Positions 16,636 to 24,078 of a stretch of DNA of 31,317 nt are shown here, one piece after another (positions within the stretch are counted from its first letter, which is position 1; every line of letters starts with the position of its first letter). The DNA is from JAUZRW01 sp034437755 (lineage in GTDB: Bacteria; Chloroflexota; Anaerolineae; Aggregatilineales; Phototrophicaceae). The DNA is taken from NCBI GenBank assembly GCA_034437755.1, contig DAOTTV010000088.1, forward strand, positions 1-31,317, in the 5' to 3' direction. The notes beneath the pieces were generated by a model. The model was not told where the DNA came from. It searched no databases and saw nothing but the letters and a program-made list of their open reading frames with translations. A program made the translations under genes and the position numbers.

Positions 16636-17901
16636 TTATGCCCGATATAAGCCGAGTGGGTCGAGCGTGTGCTGGGGGAATACGGCGTTGACATCAGCGG
16701 CGGTGAGGTGCGTACGCCGGACGAGAATCTCGCTGAGGACATCGCGATAATCGCTGGTCATGGCGAGATCGCCATTTTCGAGGAAGCGCGAGTTGATGCC
16801 GGGCCACGTCCCATGCACGGTGACCGGATGCAGGTCGGGACTCATGACGAACATCACGCCGCCGTGACCGTGATCGGTGCCTGCCGCGCCGTTCTCCTGT
16901 ACGCGCCGCCCAAATTCTGACATGACGACGACGGTCACCTTGTTCAGCTGGTCGAGCATATCATCGTGGAAAGCGCGGACGTTGTTGGCGAGTTCTTGCA
17001 CCAGCAAGGGGAAGCCCCCCAGTTGTTGGGCGACGGTCAAGCCCTGCGCGATGTGCGTGTCGTAGCCGCCCATATCAACGCAGGCGACTTCCAGACCGGC
17101 ATCGGCTTTGATGAGCGCCGCCGTCTGCTTGAGGGCGCGCCCGAATTCGGTCGCGCTGTAGCTTGCGTCGTTGGCAGGGATGTATTGATCGACATCGATT
17201 TTGCTGACGATGTCGAGCGTATCGACGGTGGCGCGGGCGGCTTCGTCCAGCATGTCGTCCTCTTGATAGAGCGCGGCGAGCGACGCTTGCACACGGTCGG
17301 CATCGGCGCCGGTGAGATGATAATCGGTGATCGAGCGCAGAGACGTTGCCGAGATGTAGCCCTGTAAGCTGGTTTGCAGGCTATCGCCCCACCCGATGGC
17401 GCGCAGGGGGGTATCGTTCGTGCCGGCGGTCTGCGTCAGATAGCGCCCGAGCCAACCGGTACTCGCGCCGCCCTCAGCCCCATCGGTGCCGCGTTCGATC
17501 AAGTCCATCGCCTCGAAGTGACTGCGCGAGACGTGCGGCGCACCAACAGCGTGGATGGCGGTCATCTGTCCTTGTGTCAATAACTCGTGCATGGCGATCA
17601 TATCGGGATTCAAGCCGAAGAAGTCGGATAATTCCAGCGTGGCGCTATCGCGGTTGCTATCGGGCTGACCGAGTGCGAGCGTCGGGCGGGCGCGGTAGTA
17701 AGCGTCATCGCCAAAGGGCGCGATGATGTTGAGCGCATCCGCGCCGCCGCGCAAGAAGATACACACCAGCACATCGCCCTGTACGCCATCTTGGGCGAAG
17801 GCGAGACGGGGCATCCATGCCGGGTAGATTTCGCGCGCGAATAGCCCCGCGCCTAGTATGCCTGCGGATTTTAGGAAATTGCGTCGTGATAGCTTGCTCA
17901 T
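16636..17901 (-). CDS. DUF1501 family Tat-exported protein
   Basis: This 421-aa protein has a twin-arginine signal (SRRNFLK at 5-11, hydrophobic stretch to about 22, AFA cleavage near 36). The mature protein opens with LVCIFLRGGADALNIIAPFGD, and contains MTAIHAVGAPHVSRSHFEAMD and MSEFGRRVQENGAAGTDHGHGG, the hallmark segments of DUF1501, a family related to alkaline-phosphatase/sulfatase-fold proteins. It is predicted to fold in the cytoplasm and then be exported. It follows the histidine kinase gene by 52 nt on the same strand with GGAGG 9 nt before its ATG, so the two are an operon. Its usual partner, a DUF1800 protein, is encoded on the divergent transcript at 19986. The biochemical function of the pair is unknown. 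Confidence 0.9.
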   Translation of the reverse strand: MSKLSRRNFLKSAGILGAGLFAREIYPAWMPRLAFAQDGVQGDVLVCIFLRGGADALNIIAPFGDDAYYRARPTLALGQPDSNRDSATLELSDFFGLNPDMIAMHELLTQGQMTAIHAVGAPHVSRSHFEAMDLIERGTDGAEGGASTGWLGRYLTQTAGTNDTPLRAIGWGDSLQTSLQGYISATSLRSITDYHLTGADADRVQASLAALYQEDDMLDEAARATVDTLDIVSKIDVDQYIPANDASYSATEFGRALKQTAALIKADAGLEVACVDMGGYDTHIAQGLTVAQQLGGFPLLVQELANNVRAFHDDMLDQLNKVTVVVMSEFGRRVQENGAAGTDHGHGGVMFVMSPDLHPVTVHGTWPGINSRFLENGDLAMTSDYRDVLSEILVRRTHLTAADVNAVFPQHTLDPLGLYRA

Positions 17902-17953
17902 GGTGTATATCCTCCATTACTCATGTTGACTAACGGTGCGGTACTCAAGATAC

Positions 17954-19213
17954 TCAATGATGCTGTTCCGGTGTGATGGGTATCGTCAGGACGATGCGCG
18001 TGCCGATGCCGATTTCGCTTTCGATCTGGACGGTGCCGCCGATCAGTGCCGCCCGTTCGTGCATGCCGATGATGCCGTAGTGTCCCTGTGGCGGGTCTTG
18101 CGTATCGTCGAAGCCTGAGCCGTTATCGCGGATGCGTACCTGCAATTGCGCGTCGCTATGCGTCAGCGTCAGCCAGAGATCGCTGGCTTGGGCGTGGCGC
18201 ACGGCGTTGTTGAGGGCTTCTTCGGCAATGCGATAAGCGGTCACCTGTCGATCGTCGGGCAGGTCGGGCAGGTCATCGGGCAGGTTGATGTGCAGGCGGA
18301 AGCCCGCGCGTTCGGCGGCTTTCTCGCTGATGTGCCGCAGAGAGAGCAGTAAGCCCATATCGTCGATGGGGCTGGAGCGCAGGGCGTGTAGGGCGCGGCG
18401 CGTCTCGGTCAGTCCATCGCGGGTAACGTGCTGGATGGTGTCGATGCGCTGTTTGGCGACATCGGGCGCGGTATCCCAGACGGCTTGCACCGCTTCAAGC
18501 TGGATGGCGACAGCGCTCAGGGTATGAGCGAGCGTGTCGTGTAGATCACGCGCCATGCGGTTTCGCTCGCGGCTAACGGCGAGTTGTTCCAGCGTGACGG
18601 CGAACTGCTTCAGCTGTTGGTTGGCTTGTGATAGCTCTTGTCGCTGGCGGCGTTGCTCCCCGATCAAGCGGGCAATCACCCAGCCAATCGCGAGGAAGAT
18701 CAAATTACGGATGATCTCTTGCTCAAGAAAGACATTGAAGGGCACGCTACCCGCGTCGACAAGACCCAGGGCTAGCGATAGCTCTAGCGTGGTCGTCAAG
18801 ATGCTGAAGAGGACGACCATCCACCAGCCATACTGCGCGGCGACCACCACCAGCGGCGCGAACAGCCACAGCAGTAGTGTGCCGCCATCGGGCAGGGATG
18901 CATCACCGATCATGCCCTGCTCTAAGCGAGCGACGACCGCCAGCGCCCGAAACAGGATCGGCAAGGCTGAGGCGGCAACCAGCGCGAGCGGCAAGTACAG
19001 GCGACGAAACCAGCGTTGTAAGCGCGTGATACGCAAATACAGCAGGAGCAGTGTCGAATGCAGGAGCATGAAGACGATCATCACCACGTCGCCGGGGTCG
19101 CTGTTGTTGCTCAGATTGCAGAACGCCAACAGGACGATCACAAATTGAAGGCTGGTCAGCGCCTTGAAGATCGGCAGTAAGCCGGGTTCGAGGCGGGCGG
19201 GATTGTCGCTCAT
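17954..19213 (-). CDS. NarL/LuxR-system sensor histidine kinase
   Basis: This 419-aa membrane sensor kinase has about six hydrophobic spans in residues 20-184, then a coiled helix and a HisKA_3 dimerisation domain with the phospho-acceptor motif MARDLHDTLAHTLSA (H225). The HATPase_c domain follows, with the N-box EEALNNAVRHA (about 331-341), DNGSGFD (about 363-369) and GIIGMHERAALIGG (about 380-393). This kinase type phosphorylates NarL-type response regulators, and one is encoded at 21496 on the divergent transcript. Start 19213 is chosen because the kinase proper begins there; an upstream in-frame extension to 19321 would run through the promoter and operator. No periplasmic sensor domain is present, so it probably senses something in or near the membrane. 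Confidence 0.92.
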   Translation of the reverse strand: MSDNPARLEPGLLPIFKALTSLQFVIVLLAFCNLSNNSDPGDVVMIVFMLLHSTLLLLYLRITRLQRWFRRLYLPLALVAASALPILFRALAVVARLEQGMIGDASLPDGGTLLLWLFAPLVVVAAQYGWWMVVLFSILTTTLELSLALGLVDAGSVPFNVFLEQEIIRNLIFLAIGWVIARLIGEQRRQRQELSQANQQLKQFAVTLEQLAVSRERNRMARDLHDTLAHTLSAVAIQLEAVQAVWDTAPDVAKQRIDTIQHVTRDGLTETRRALHALRSSPIDDMGLLLSLRHISEKAAERAGFRLHINLPDDLPDLPDDRQVTAYRIAEEALNNAVRHAQASDLWLTLTHSDAQLQVRIRDNGSGFDDTQDPPQGHYGIIGMHERAALIGGTVQIESEIGIGTRIVLTIPITPEQHH

Positions 19214-19256
19214 CGGGTGTGCTTGCCCTCTCATCGATCGGTCACATCTCGTTTGC

Positions 19257-19285
19257 ATTGTATCATCATGGTGCGTGCTTGACAT
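19257..19285 (-). promoter_or_regulatory. Candidate promoter of the histidine kinase-DUF1501 transcript
   Basis: On the minus strand ATGTCA (19285-19280, 4 of 6 to TTGACA) is followed by a 17-bp spacer and TACAAT (19262-19257, 5 of 6 to TATAAT). Transcription would start near 19250, giving a leader of about 37 nt to ATG 19213. Confidence 0.45.
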
Positions 19286-19304
19286 CTGACGGCGCACCCG
19301 CATT

Positions 19305-19324
19305 GATGTGATGGCGGTCACATC
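19305..19324. promoter_or_regulatory. CRP/FNR-type operator palindrome in the divergent promoter region
   Basis: GATGTGA-TGGCGG-TCACATC contains the textbook TGTGA-N6-TCACA pattern of CRP-family sites. Its centre (19314.5) is about 64 bp upstream of the predicted start of the minus-strand transcript, close to class I activator spacing. The 11-mer GGTCACATCTC overlapping the right arm (19316-19326) recurs at 19240-19250. Which regulator binds is unknown. Confidence 0.5.
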
Positions 19325-19452
19325 TCAGGCATGACACGGGTCACCCCACATGAGGCCCGGCATAACTTCACACGGGGCGCGTTTTGCGGTTCAATAGAGA
19401 CGAAACAGCAAGCGGATAGAATACGTACGCTATAATAGAAGGAGGCAACAGC

Positions 19453-19998
19453 ATGGGCATTGGCGATATGATGGGGATTATCAGTTTCTTCATCGGTGTT
19501 TTGATCGCATATCCGGCATTATTGATTGTTTTGAGCATCATGTTTGTGGGGCGCACGAGCAAAGCGGCGCACCGTATTGATCGCGGCTTTCGTCTGCCGT
19601 TTATCGTTGGCGCGGTCGTCGCGGCGATTGTAGGCTTTCTGGTGGTTGCCCTGCTGGCGGCGGGCGGTCAGTTGCAGTTAATCGGCGCGATTTTATTCTT
19701 GATCTTTTCGTTCTGGGGGACGCTGGGCATTGCGGGGATGGCGCAGGTCTTCGGCGCCCGCATCAGCGCGATGGGCGCACGCGAGCGCAGTCCGCTGTAT
19801 GAGATGGTGAGCGGGGGCGCGGTCTTGACCTTCGCCTTCGCGTTTCCGTTTTTGGGCTGGTTCGTCGTGTTGCCGATTGCGACGGTGATCGGGCTGGGGG
19901 CGGTGACGCTCAGCATTTTCACACGATTGCCGGCTGATAAAAGCGGCGATGCCACCCATGACAGCGATGAGGAGGAGACCTTGTTATGGCAAGGCTGA
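19453..19998 (+). CDS. Small integral membrane protein of unknown function
   Basis: This 181-aa protein has four or five hydrophobic helices (about 8-32, 48-72, 75-97 and 118-150) and a hydrophilic acidic C-terminal tail (DKSGDATHDSDEEE). No domain is recognised. The ribosome site AAGGAGG lies 7 nt before ATG 19453. Its last 13 nt overlap the DUF1800 gene start, so it is translationally coupled with it. It therefore probably belongs to the same transcript as DUF1800 and the response regulator and may assist the exported pair or feed the sensor kinase; that role is inferred from position only. Confidence 0.8.
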   Translation: MGIGDMMGIISFFIGVLIAYPALLIVLSIMFVGRTSKAAHRIDRGFRLPFIVGAVVAAIVGFLVVALLAAGGQLQLIGAILFLIFSFWGTLGIAGMAQVFGARISAMGARERSPLYEMVSGGAVLTFAFAFPFLGWFVVLPIATVIGLGAVTLSIFTRLPADKSGDATHDSDEEETLLWQG

Positions 19999-21470
19999 GC
20001 CGTCGCGACTTCTTGAAGCTGGCGCTCGCTGGCGGGGTGGTGGCGGGGTGTAGTCCGGTGATTGATACACAACTGCGCCCGCCCTTGCCCGCCGCCGCGC
20101 ACACGATCGACGCGCAAACGCCGACGCGCATCGTGCATTTGCTCAATCGGGCGACACATGGCGCGACACCGGCGCTCGTCGCTGAAGTAGAGACGATGGG
20201 CGTTGCGGCGTGGACTGACCAGCAATTGCGCTATGAGCAGATCGACGATTGGCGCTGTGATTTGCGCCTGCGTCGTTTCGATACGATCGCGCTGGATGAA
20301 GTGGACTTGCGCGCGTTCGGGCGTTTGCCAGATAAGCGTTACGTCGCCAATGAACTGGTAGCGGCAACGCTGATGCGGATGATTTATTCGCGGCGGCATC
20401 TGTATGAGGTGCTGGTGCATTTCTGGAGCGATCACTTCAGCATCTATCACTTCAAGAATGATTGCTATACTTTGAAAACAGTCGATGACCGCGAGGTGAT
20501 TCGACCGCACGCGCTGGGCTACTTCGGCGATATGTTGCGCGCATCGGCGCATAGTCCGGCGATGCTGGTCTATCTGGATAACATCGCCAACGAGAAGAGC
20601 CACCCCAACGAGAATTACGCGCGCGAGATCATGGAATTGCACACGCTGGGGGTCAATGGGGGCTATAGCGAGCAAGACGTGCAAGATGTGGCGCGGTGCT
20701 TCACAGGATGGACGATCAACGATAATCATCAGTTTGAGTATCGCGCTGAGTGGCATGACGACGGCGAGAAGCGCGTGCTGGGTCATGTGATACCGGCGGG
20801 GGGCGGCAAGAGCGACGGCGACCGCGTGCTGGATATACTGATCGATCATCCTAGCACGGCGCGTTATATCGCGACCAAGCTGGCGCGGCGTTTCGTCGCG
20901 GATGACCCGCCGGCGAGCGTGGTGACTGCGCTGGTGGAGGCGTGGCAGAGTAGCGCACGCGGGACACAGGGCGGCGATATACGGGCGATGATGCGCGCGC
21001 TGTTCGATCATCCTGATTTCTGGGATACGCCGCGCAAGTTCAAGCGTCCGCTGGAATTGGTGGTCTCGGCATTACGAAGCACACACGCCAGCTATAACGG
21101 ACGCGCCGCGCTGATTGATCGTCTGCAAGATATGGGACAGCGTCCCTTCGGACGACAAACGCCGGATGGTTACCCCGATGTCGCACGCGCCTGGGGGAGC
21201 AATCTCGCGCCGCGCTGGAATCTGGCGCTGGATCTGGTGCAGGATAGCGATCGCCTGTCCGGTGTAGGCGTGCCGATCAGACAGTGGCTCGACTGGGGCG
21301 GCGACGATCCAATCCGTTATGTGGGACGCGCTCTGCTCATGCGGGATTTGACGACGAGCGAATACGAGACAATCGCGGGCGTGATCGGCAAGACGCGCAA
21401 CTTAAGCCCGTACGACATGGGGCAGACCATCGCCCTACTGTTGAGTACGCCCGCGTTCCAGTGGCGATAA
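19986..21470 (+). CDS. DUF1800 family Tat-exported lipoprotein
   Basis: This 494-aa protein combines a twin-arginine motif (SRRDFLK) with a lipobox ending VVAGC, so it is predicted to be exported folded and lipid-anchored. The mature part has DUF1800 hallmarks: LLNRATHGATPALVAEV, LVHFWSDHFSIY, the NENYAREIMELHTLGVNGGYSEQDVQDVARCFTGWTI region (cited in part) and a C-terminal GRQTPDGYPD. DUF1800 proteins are usually encoded next to DUF1501 proteins and are thought to function together outside the cell membrane. Here the DUF1501 gene lies on the opposite strand beyond the histidine kinase. It is followed 25 nt later by the response regulator. Confidence 0.92.
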   Translation: MARLSRRDFLKLALAGGVVAGCSPVIDTQLRPPLPAAAHTIDAQTPTRIVHLLNRATHGATPALVAEVETMGVAAWTDQQLRYEQIDDWRCDLRLRRFDTIALDEVDLRAFGRLPDKRYVANELVAATLMRMIYSRRHLYEVLVHFWSDHFSIYHFKNDCYTLKTVDDREVIRPHALGYFGDMLRASAHSPAMLVYLDNIANEKSHPNENYAREIMELHTLGVNGGYSEQDVQDVARCFTGWTINDNHQFEYRAEWHDDGEKRVLGHVIPAGGGKSDGDRVLDILIDHPSTARYIATKLARRFVADDPPASVVTALVEAWQSSARGTQGGDIRAMMRALFDHPDFWDTPRKFKRPLELVVSALRSTHASYNGRAALIDRLQDMGQRPFGRQTPDGYPDVARAWGSNLAPRWNLALDLVQDSDRLSGVGVPIRQWLDWGGDDPIRYVGRALLMRDLTTSEYETIAGVIGKTRNLSPYDMGQTIALLLSTPAFQWR

Positions 21471-21495
21471 TCAAGCAGAAAGACAGGTAAAACTT

Positions 21496-22140
21496 ATGAT
21501 TAAGGTTCTCATCGTAGACGATCAGGCGCTTGCGCGTGATGGGCTGGCGTTGATCGTCGGCGCGGCAGATGATGTCGAGGTCGTCGGCACAGCCGAAGAT
21601 GGCGCGCAAGCCCTCGACCAGATTGCACAGCACACGCCCGATCTGGTATTGATGGATTTGAAGATGCCGACTATGAACGGCGTACAGGCGACGCGCCGCA
21701 TCCGCGAGCGTTTCCCGGATGTGCGTGTGCTGGTGCTGACGACGTATGACGCGGATGACTGGGTGCTGGATGCAATTCGGGCGGGGGCGCGGGGATACTT
21801 GCTCAAGGACTCGCCGCGTGACACAATCACGGATGCCATCCGGCGCGTGATGGCGGGCGAGACGATCATGTCACCGACGATCGCATCGAAGTTGTATCAA
21901 TTCGTACAACAGGGCACGCCGACCGACTCGACCCTTGCTGAGCAATTGAACCCGCGCGAGCGTGAGATTCTGAGTCATCTGGCGAATGGACGCAGTAATG
22001 CCGAGATTGCCGAGCGGATTCATCTGGCAGAAGGCACGGTGCGTAACTACGTCAGCAGTATCTTTAGCAAGCTAGATGTCACCGATCGCACACAGGCGGC
22101 GGCGATTGCGTGGCGGCATGGCTTAGTCAACGAGGATTGA
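21496..22140 (+). CDS. NarL/FixJ-type response regulator
   Basis: This 214-aa regulator has a receiver domain (about 1-120) with the acidic pocket VDDQ (D8, D9), the phosphorylation site D54 in VLMDLKMPTMNG, T82 in LTTYD and the conserved lysine in LLKDS. A LuxR-type helix-turn-helix follows (about 148-210: LNPREREILSHLANGRSNAEIAERIHLAEGTV, cited for its pattern only in part). It is the natural partner of the HisKA_3 kinase at 17954-19213. It ends the transcript starting with the membrane protein and DUF1800, so kinase and regulator sit at the two outer or inner ends of a divergent locus. Its binding site is unknown; the shared promoter region at 19214-19452 is the obvious candidate. Confidence 0.94.
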   Translation: MIKVLIVDDQALARDGLALIVGAADDVEVVGTAEDGAQALDQIAQHTPDLVLMDLKMPTMNGVQATRRIRERFPDVRVLVLTTYDADDWVLDAIRAGARGYLLKDSPRDTITDAIRRVMAGETIMSPTIASKLYQFVQQGTPTDSTLAEQLNPREREILSHLANGRSNAEIAERIHLAEGTVRNYVSSIFSKLDVTDRTQAAAIAWRHGLVNED

Positions 22141-22168
22141 ACGTGAGAAGGGGAGCGAAGATCATTGT

Positions 22169-22263
22169 GAACGCTGCGCGTTCAAAAAAGCAAAAGTTTT
22201 TGGCGGTCCTTTTTTTTTAAAAAGGGGACAAAAAGAACTTGACCACGCAAGATACGAAAGACC
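22169..22263 (-). repeat. Hairpin repeat family 2, copy F (partial)
   Basis: It begins with the GAACGC-TGC-GCGTTC hairpin, runs through CAAAAGTTTTTGG and the T/A tract, and ends with GACCACGCAAG and ATACGAAAGACCC. It lacks the 20-bp palindrome. MITE copy 6 is inserted immediately beside its end. Confidence 0.75.
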
Positions 22264-22271
22264 CTCAATTG

Positions 22272-22395
22272 ATAACCACTTAGCCCTCACCCTAAATCCC
22301 TCTCCCGACCGCCACGATGTGGCTAGGAGAGGGACTTCAACCGTGCTTGTCTTGAGGGCAAAGGCTGGCGTAAATCAATTGACATGAGTAGTTAC
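22272..22395 (+). repeat. MITE copy 6 (124 bp) with perfect 8-bp target duplication
   Basis: The left end is ATAACCACTTAG (three changes from the consensus GTAACTACTCAG), and the right end is ATGAGTAGTTAC. It is flanked on both sides by CTCAATTG (22264-22271 and 22396-22403), an exact 8-bp target duplication that also fixes the element boundaries. Confidence 0.95.
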
Positions 22396-22481
22396 CTCAA
22401 TTGTTTACTGGATAGCTTAGGCATAGCACACAGGCTAGCCGAACGGTATAAAAACATTGTGCAAATTGTCGTTTGTAACCA

Positions 22482-22504
22482 AAGGCGACATAGGCAGTCG
22501 CCTT
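22482..22504. promoter_or_regulatory. Inverted repeat upstream of the PPC-domain gene
   Basis: AAGGCGAC and GTCGCCTT form a perfect 8-bp stem with a 7-nt loop about 130 nt upstream of the PPC gene. It could be an operator or a weak terminator; no T-tract follows. Other bases of 22404-22560 are unremarkable. Confidence 0.3.
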
Positions 22505-22564
22505 GACGCACACAGTACGCCTGCCCTACGCTCTAGACAAAAAGCCTGAAAAACGCCGTTTCGA

Positions 22565-22593
22565 TTTGTGCGCTTGGCAATCGGTGCTACAAT
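22565..22593 (+). promoter_or_regulatory. Candidate promoter for the PPC-domain gene
   Basis: TACAAT (22588-22593) lies 17 bp after TTTGTG (22565-22570, a poor -35). The predicted start near 22600 leaves a leader of about 34 nt that includes the GAGGG ribosome site before ATG 22634. Confidence 0.35.
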
Positions 22594-22633
22594 GAATTTG
22601 TCTTATTCAAAAACAATATGAGGGATTTTCAAT

Positions 22634-23989
22634 ATGCAGAAGTTTTTAATCCGTGTAATACTGAGCTTGATGGTGGTACTGAGCATCGCGCTCGTGGGGG
22701 TCGCCCAGCAAAGCCTTGCTGTGGGAGATACCATCAACGCGACGGCAGATGATGCAGTCGTTGATTATAGCCTGAGCCTTGAGACGGGGCAGACGGTCGT
22801 GATTGACCTGCAATCCGATAATTTCGATAGCTATATCGAAGTCCGGCAAGATAGCACCGTGCTGGCGTTCAACGATGATGGTGGCGAGAACGTCAACTCC
22901 CTGCTGGAATTCACCGCGCCTGAAACCGGCGTTTACACCGTGCGCGTGCGCTCGTTCATCGGCAACCCGAACGGCGACTATATGCTGGCTGTGCGCGCGA
23001 GCGCCGCGACTGAGCAAGAGACCGATATGGCGGCACAACCGAGCGGCGATGGCACGCTGACTGTCGGCGGTAGCGTGACCGCGACTGCCAACAACGAGAT
23101 TGTCCCCTACACGGTGACGCTGGACGCAGGCATGACTTACATCATCAGCCTCAATTCGGATGATTTCGACCCATATTTAGAAGTACAAGATAGCACGGGC
23201 ACGCTCATCGCTGAAAATGACGATGACGCTTTCTCGCTCAATTCTGAAGTGACACTGACCCCGAACAGCACGGGCGAATACACGATCCGCGTGCGCTCGG
23301 CATTCGGGCCGGAAGCGGACGGTAACTACACGCTGGCACTGGCCCCGCTGACGACGACCGAAATCGCCATCGGCGATCCGATCACGACCGAAGCAGATGG
23401 CAGTGCGAATGTTTACGTTTATACCTTCACGGCGGAAGCTGGCGACGTGATCAACATCGCGGTTGATTCGCAAGATGACGAAGACACGCGCCTCTATCTG
23501 TACGCCCCCGATCAGAGCGAAGTTGCCAGCGATGATGACTCTGGCGCGGGCTTAAACCCGCTTGTGCGTCGTCAAGAACTGCAAGAAGGCGGCACTTACA
23601 CGCTTGAGGTCGAGAGCTACAGCGGCGAGCCGATCGTGAGCGATCTGAACGTGGCGATTGAGCCGACCGAAATCCTCGACTTGAACGCCGGCACGATCGA
23701 TATTCGCATGGGCAGTGATGTGACACAGGACACGCTCTCGCTCGAAGTGGAGACCGGCGCGACCTACGTCATCACTGTCACCGCGTCCGAAGTGCTGGAC
23801 TCGACGCTGTTCGGTGATTTGACCGAGCCGGGCGAGGACTTCGCCAACCTGAACTTCAGCTTCCGCGGGACGAACGACATCGCTTTCCTGTACGAAGCCA
23901 ACACCACCGGTCGCGTGACGATCAACCTGCGCTACGAAGCCTTCGGCGGCAGTGTTGATTTCTCGATTGCGGCTGAAGAACTCGAATAA
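22634..23989 (+). CDS. Secreted protein with tandem PPC-like beta-sandwich repeats
   Basis: This 451-aa exported protein has a signal peptide (about 1-25, cleavage near VGVAQQ). The rest is built of repeated bacterial pre-peptidase C-terminal (PPC)-type domains. Repeat 1 (about 27-118) has SLAVGDTINATA, DSYIEVRQD and GVYTVRVRSF; repeat 2 (about 138-236) has TLTVGGSVTATA, DPYLEVQD and GEYTIRVRSA; repeat 3 (about 240-345) has EIAIGDPITTEA, DTRLYLYAPD and GTYTLEVESY. A divergent fourth unit follows (about 350-451). PPC domains are non-catalytic, often calcium-binding beta-sandwiches attached to secreted enzymes, but no enzyme domain is present here. It has its own promoter-like region and is closed by a strong terminator. 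Composition is acidic, as expected for a surface or secreted protein. Confidence 0.85.
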   Translation: MQKFLIRVILSLMVVLSIALVGVAQQSLAVGDTINATADDAVVDYSLSLETGQTVVIDLQSDNFDSYIEVRQDSTVLAFNDDGGENVNSLLEFTAPETGVYTVRVRSFIGNPNGDYMLAVRASAATEQETDMAAQPSGDGTLTVGGSVTATANNEIVPYTVTLDAGMTYIISLNSDDFDPYLEVQDSTGTLIAENDDDAFSLNSEVTLTPNSTGEYTIRVRSAFGPEADGNYTLALAPLTTTEIAIGDPITTEADGSANVYVYTFTAEAGDVINIAVDSQDDEDTRLYLYAPDQSEVASDDDSGAGLNPLVRRQELQEGGTYTLEVESYSGEPIVSDLNVAIEPTEILDLNAGTIDIRMGSDVTQDTLSLEVETGATYVITVTASEVLDSTLFGDLTEPGEDFANLNFSFRGTNDIAFLYEANTTGRVTINLRYEAFGGSVDFSIAAEELE

Positions 23990-24017
23990 TCGCCATTCAC
24001 ATATGTGATTGATCGAC

Positions 24018-24050
24018 AAACGGACGGTGCGCGTTGCATCGTCCGTTTTT
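24018..24050 (+). terminator. Rho-independent terminator after the PPC-domain gene
   Basis: AAACGGACG (24018-24026) pairs perfectly with CGTCCGTTT (24040-24048) and runs into a five-T tract. It lies 29 nt after the PPC gene stop. The A-tract before it means it may also stop the convergent minus-strand transcript ending at 24079. Confidence 0.85.
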
Positions 24051-24078
24051 GTGTGTGATAGCGTTAGCGGGGTATATC

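Noticed and set aside
16395..16691. Open frame on + through repeat copy E
   Set aside because: Consists of repeat sequence and runs into the 3' end of the DUF1501 gene.
19214..19321. N-terminal extension of the histidine kinase
   Set aside because: Would place the promoter and CRP-like operator inside coding sequence; extension has no membrane or domain character.
19431..19436. Perfect TATAAT before the small membrane protein gene
   Set aside because: A start 7 nt downstream would fall inside the AAGGAGG ribosome site, and no -35 is present.
19668..21011. Long antisense open frame (447 codons) opposite the DUF1800 gene
   Set aside because: Runs against a well-supported gene with clear DUF1800 motifs; its composition (His/Arg/Gln-rich) is that of a GC-rich shadow frame.
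22141..22633. tRNA or structured RNA gene in the larger gaps
   Set aside because: Looked for cloverleaf arms and T-loop sequences in all gaps over 150 bp; only repeat hairpins were found.
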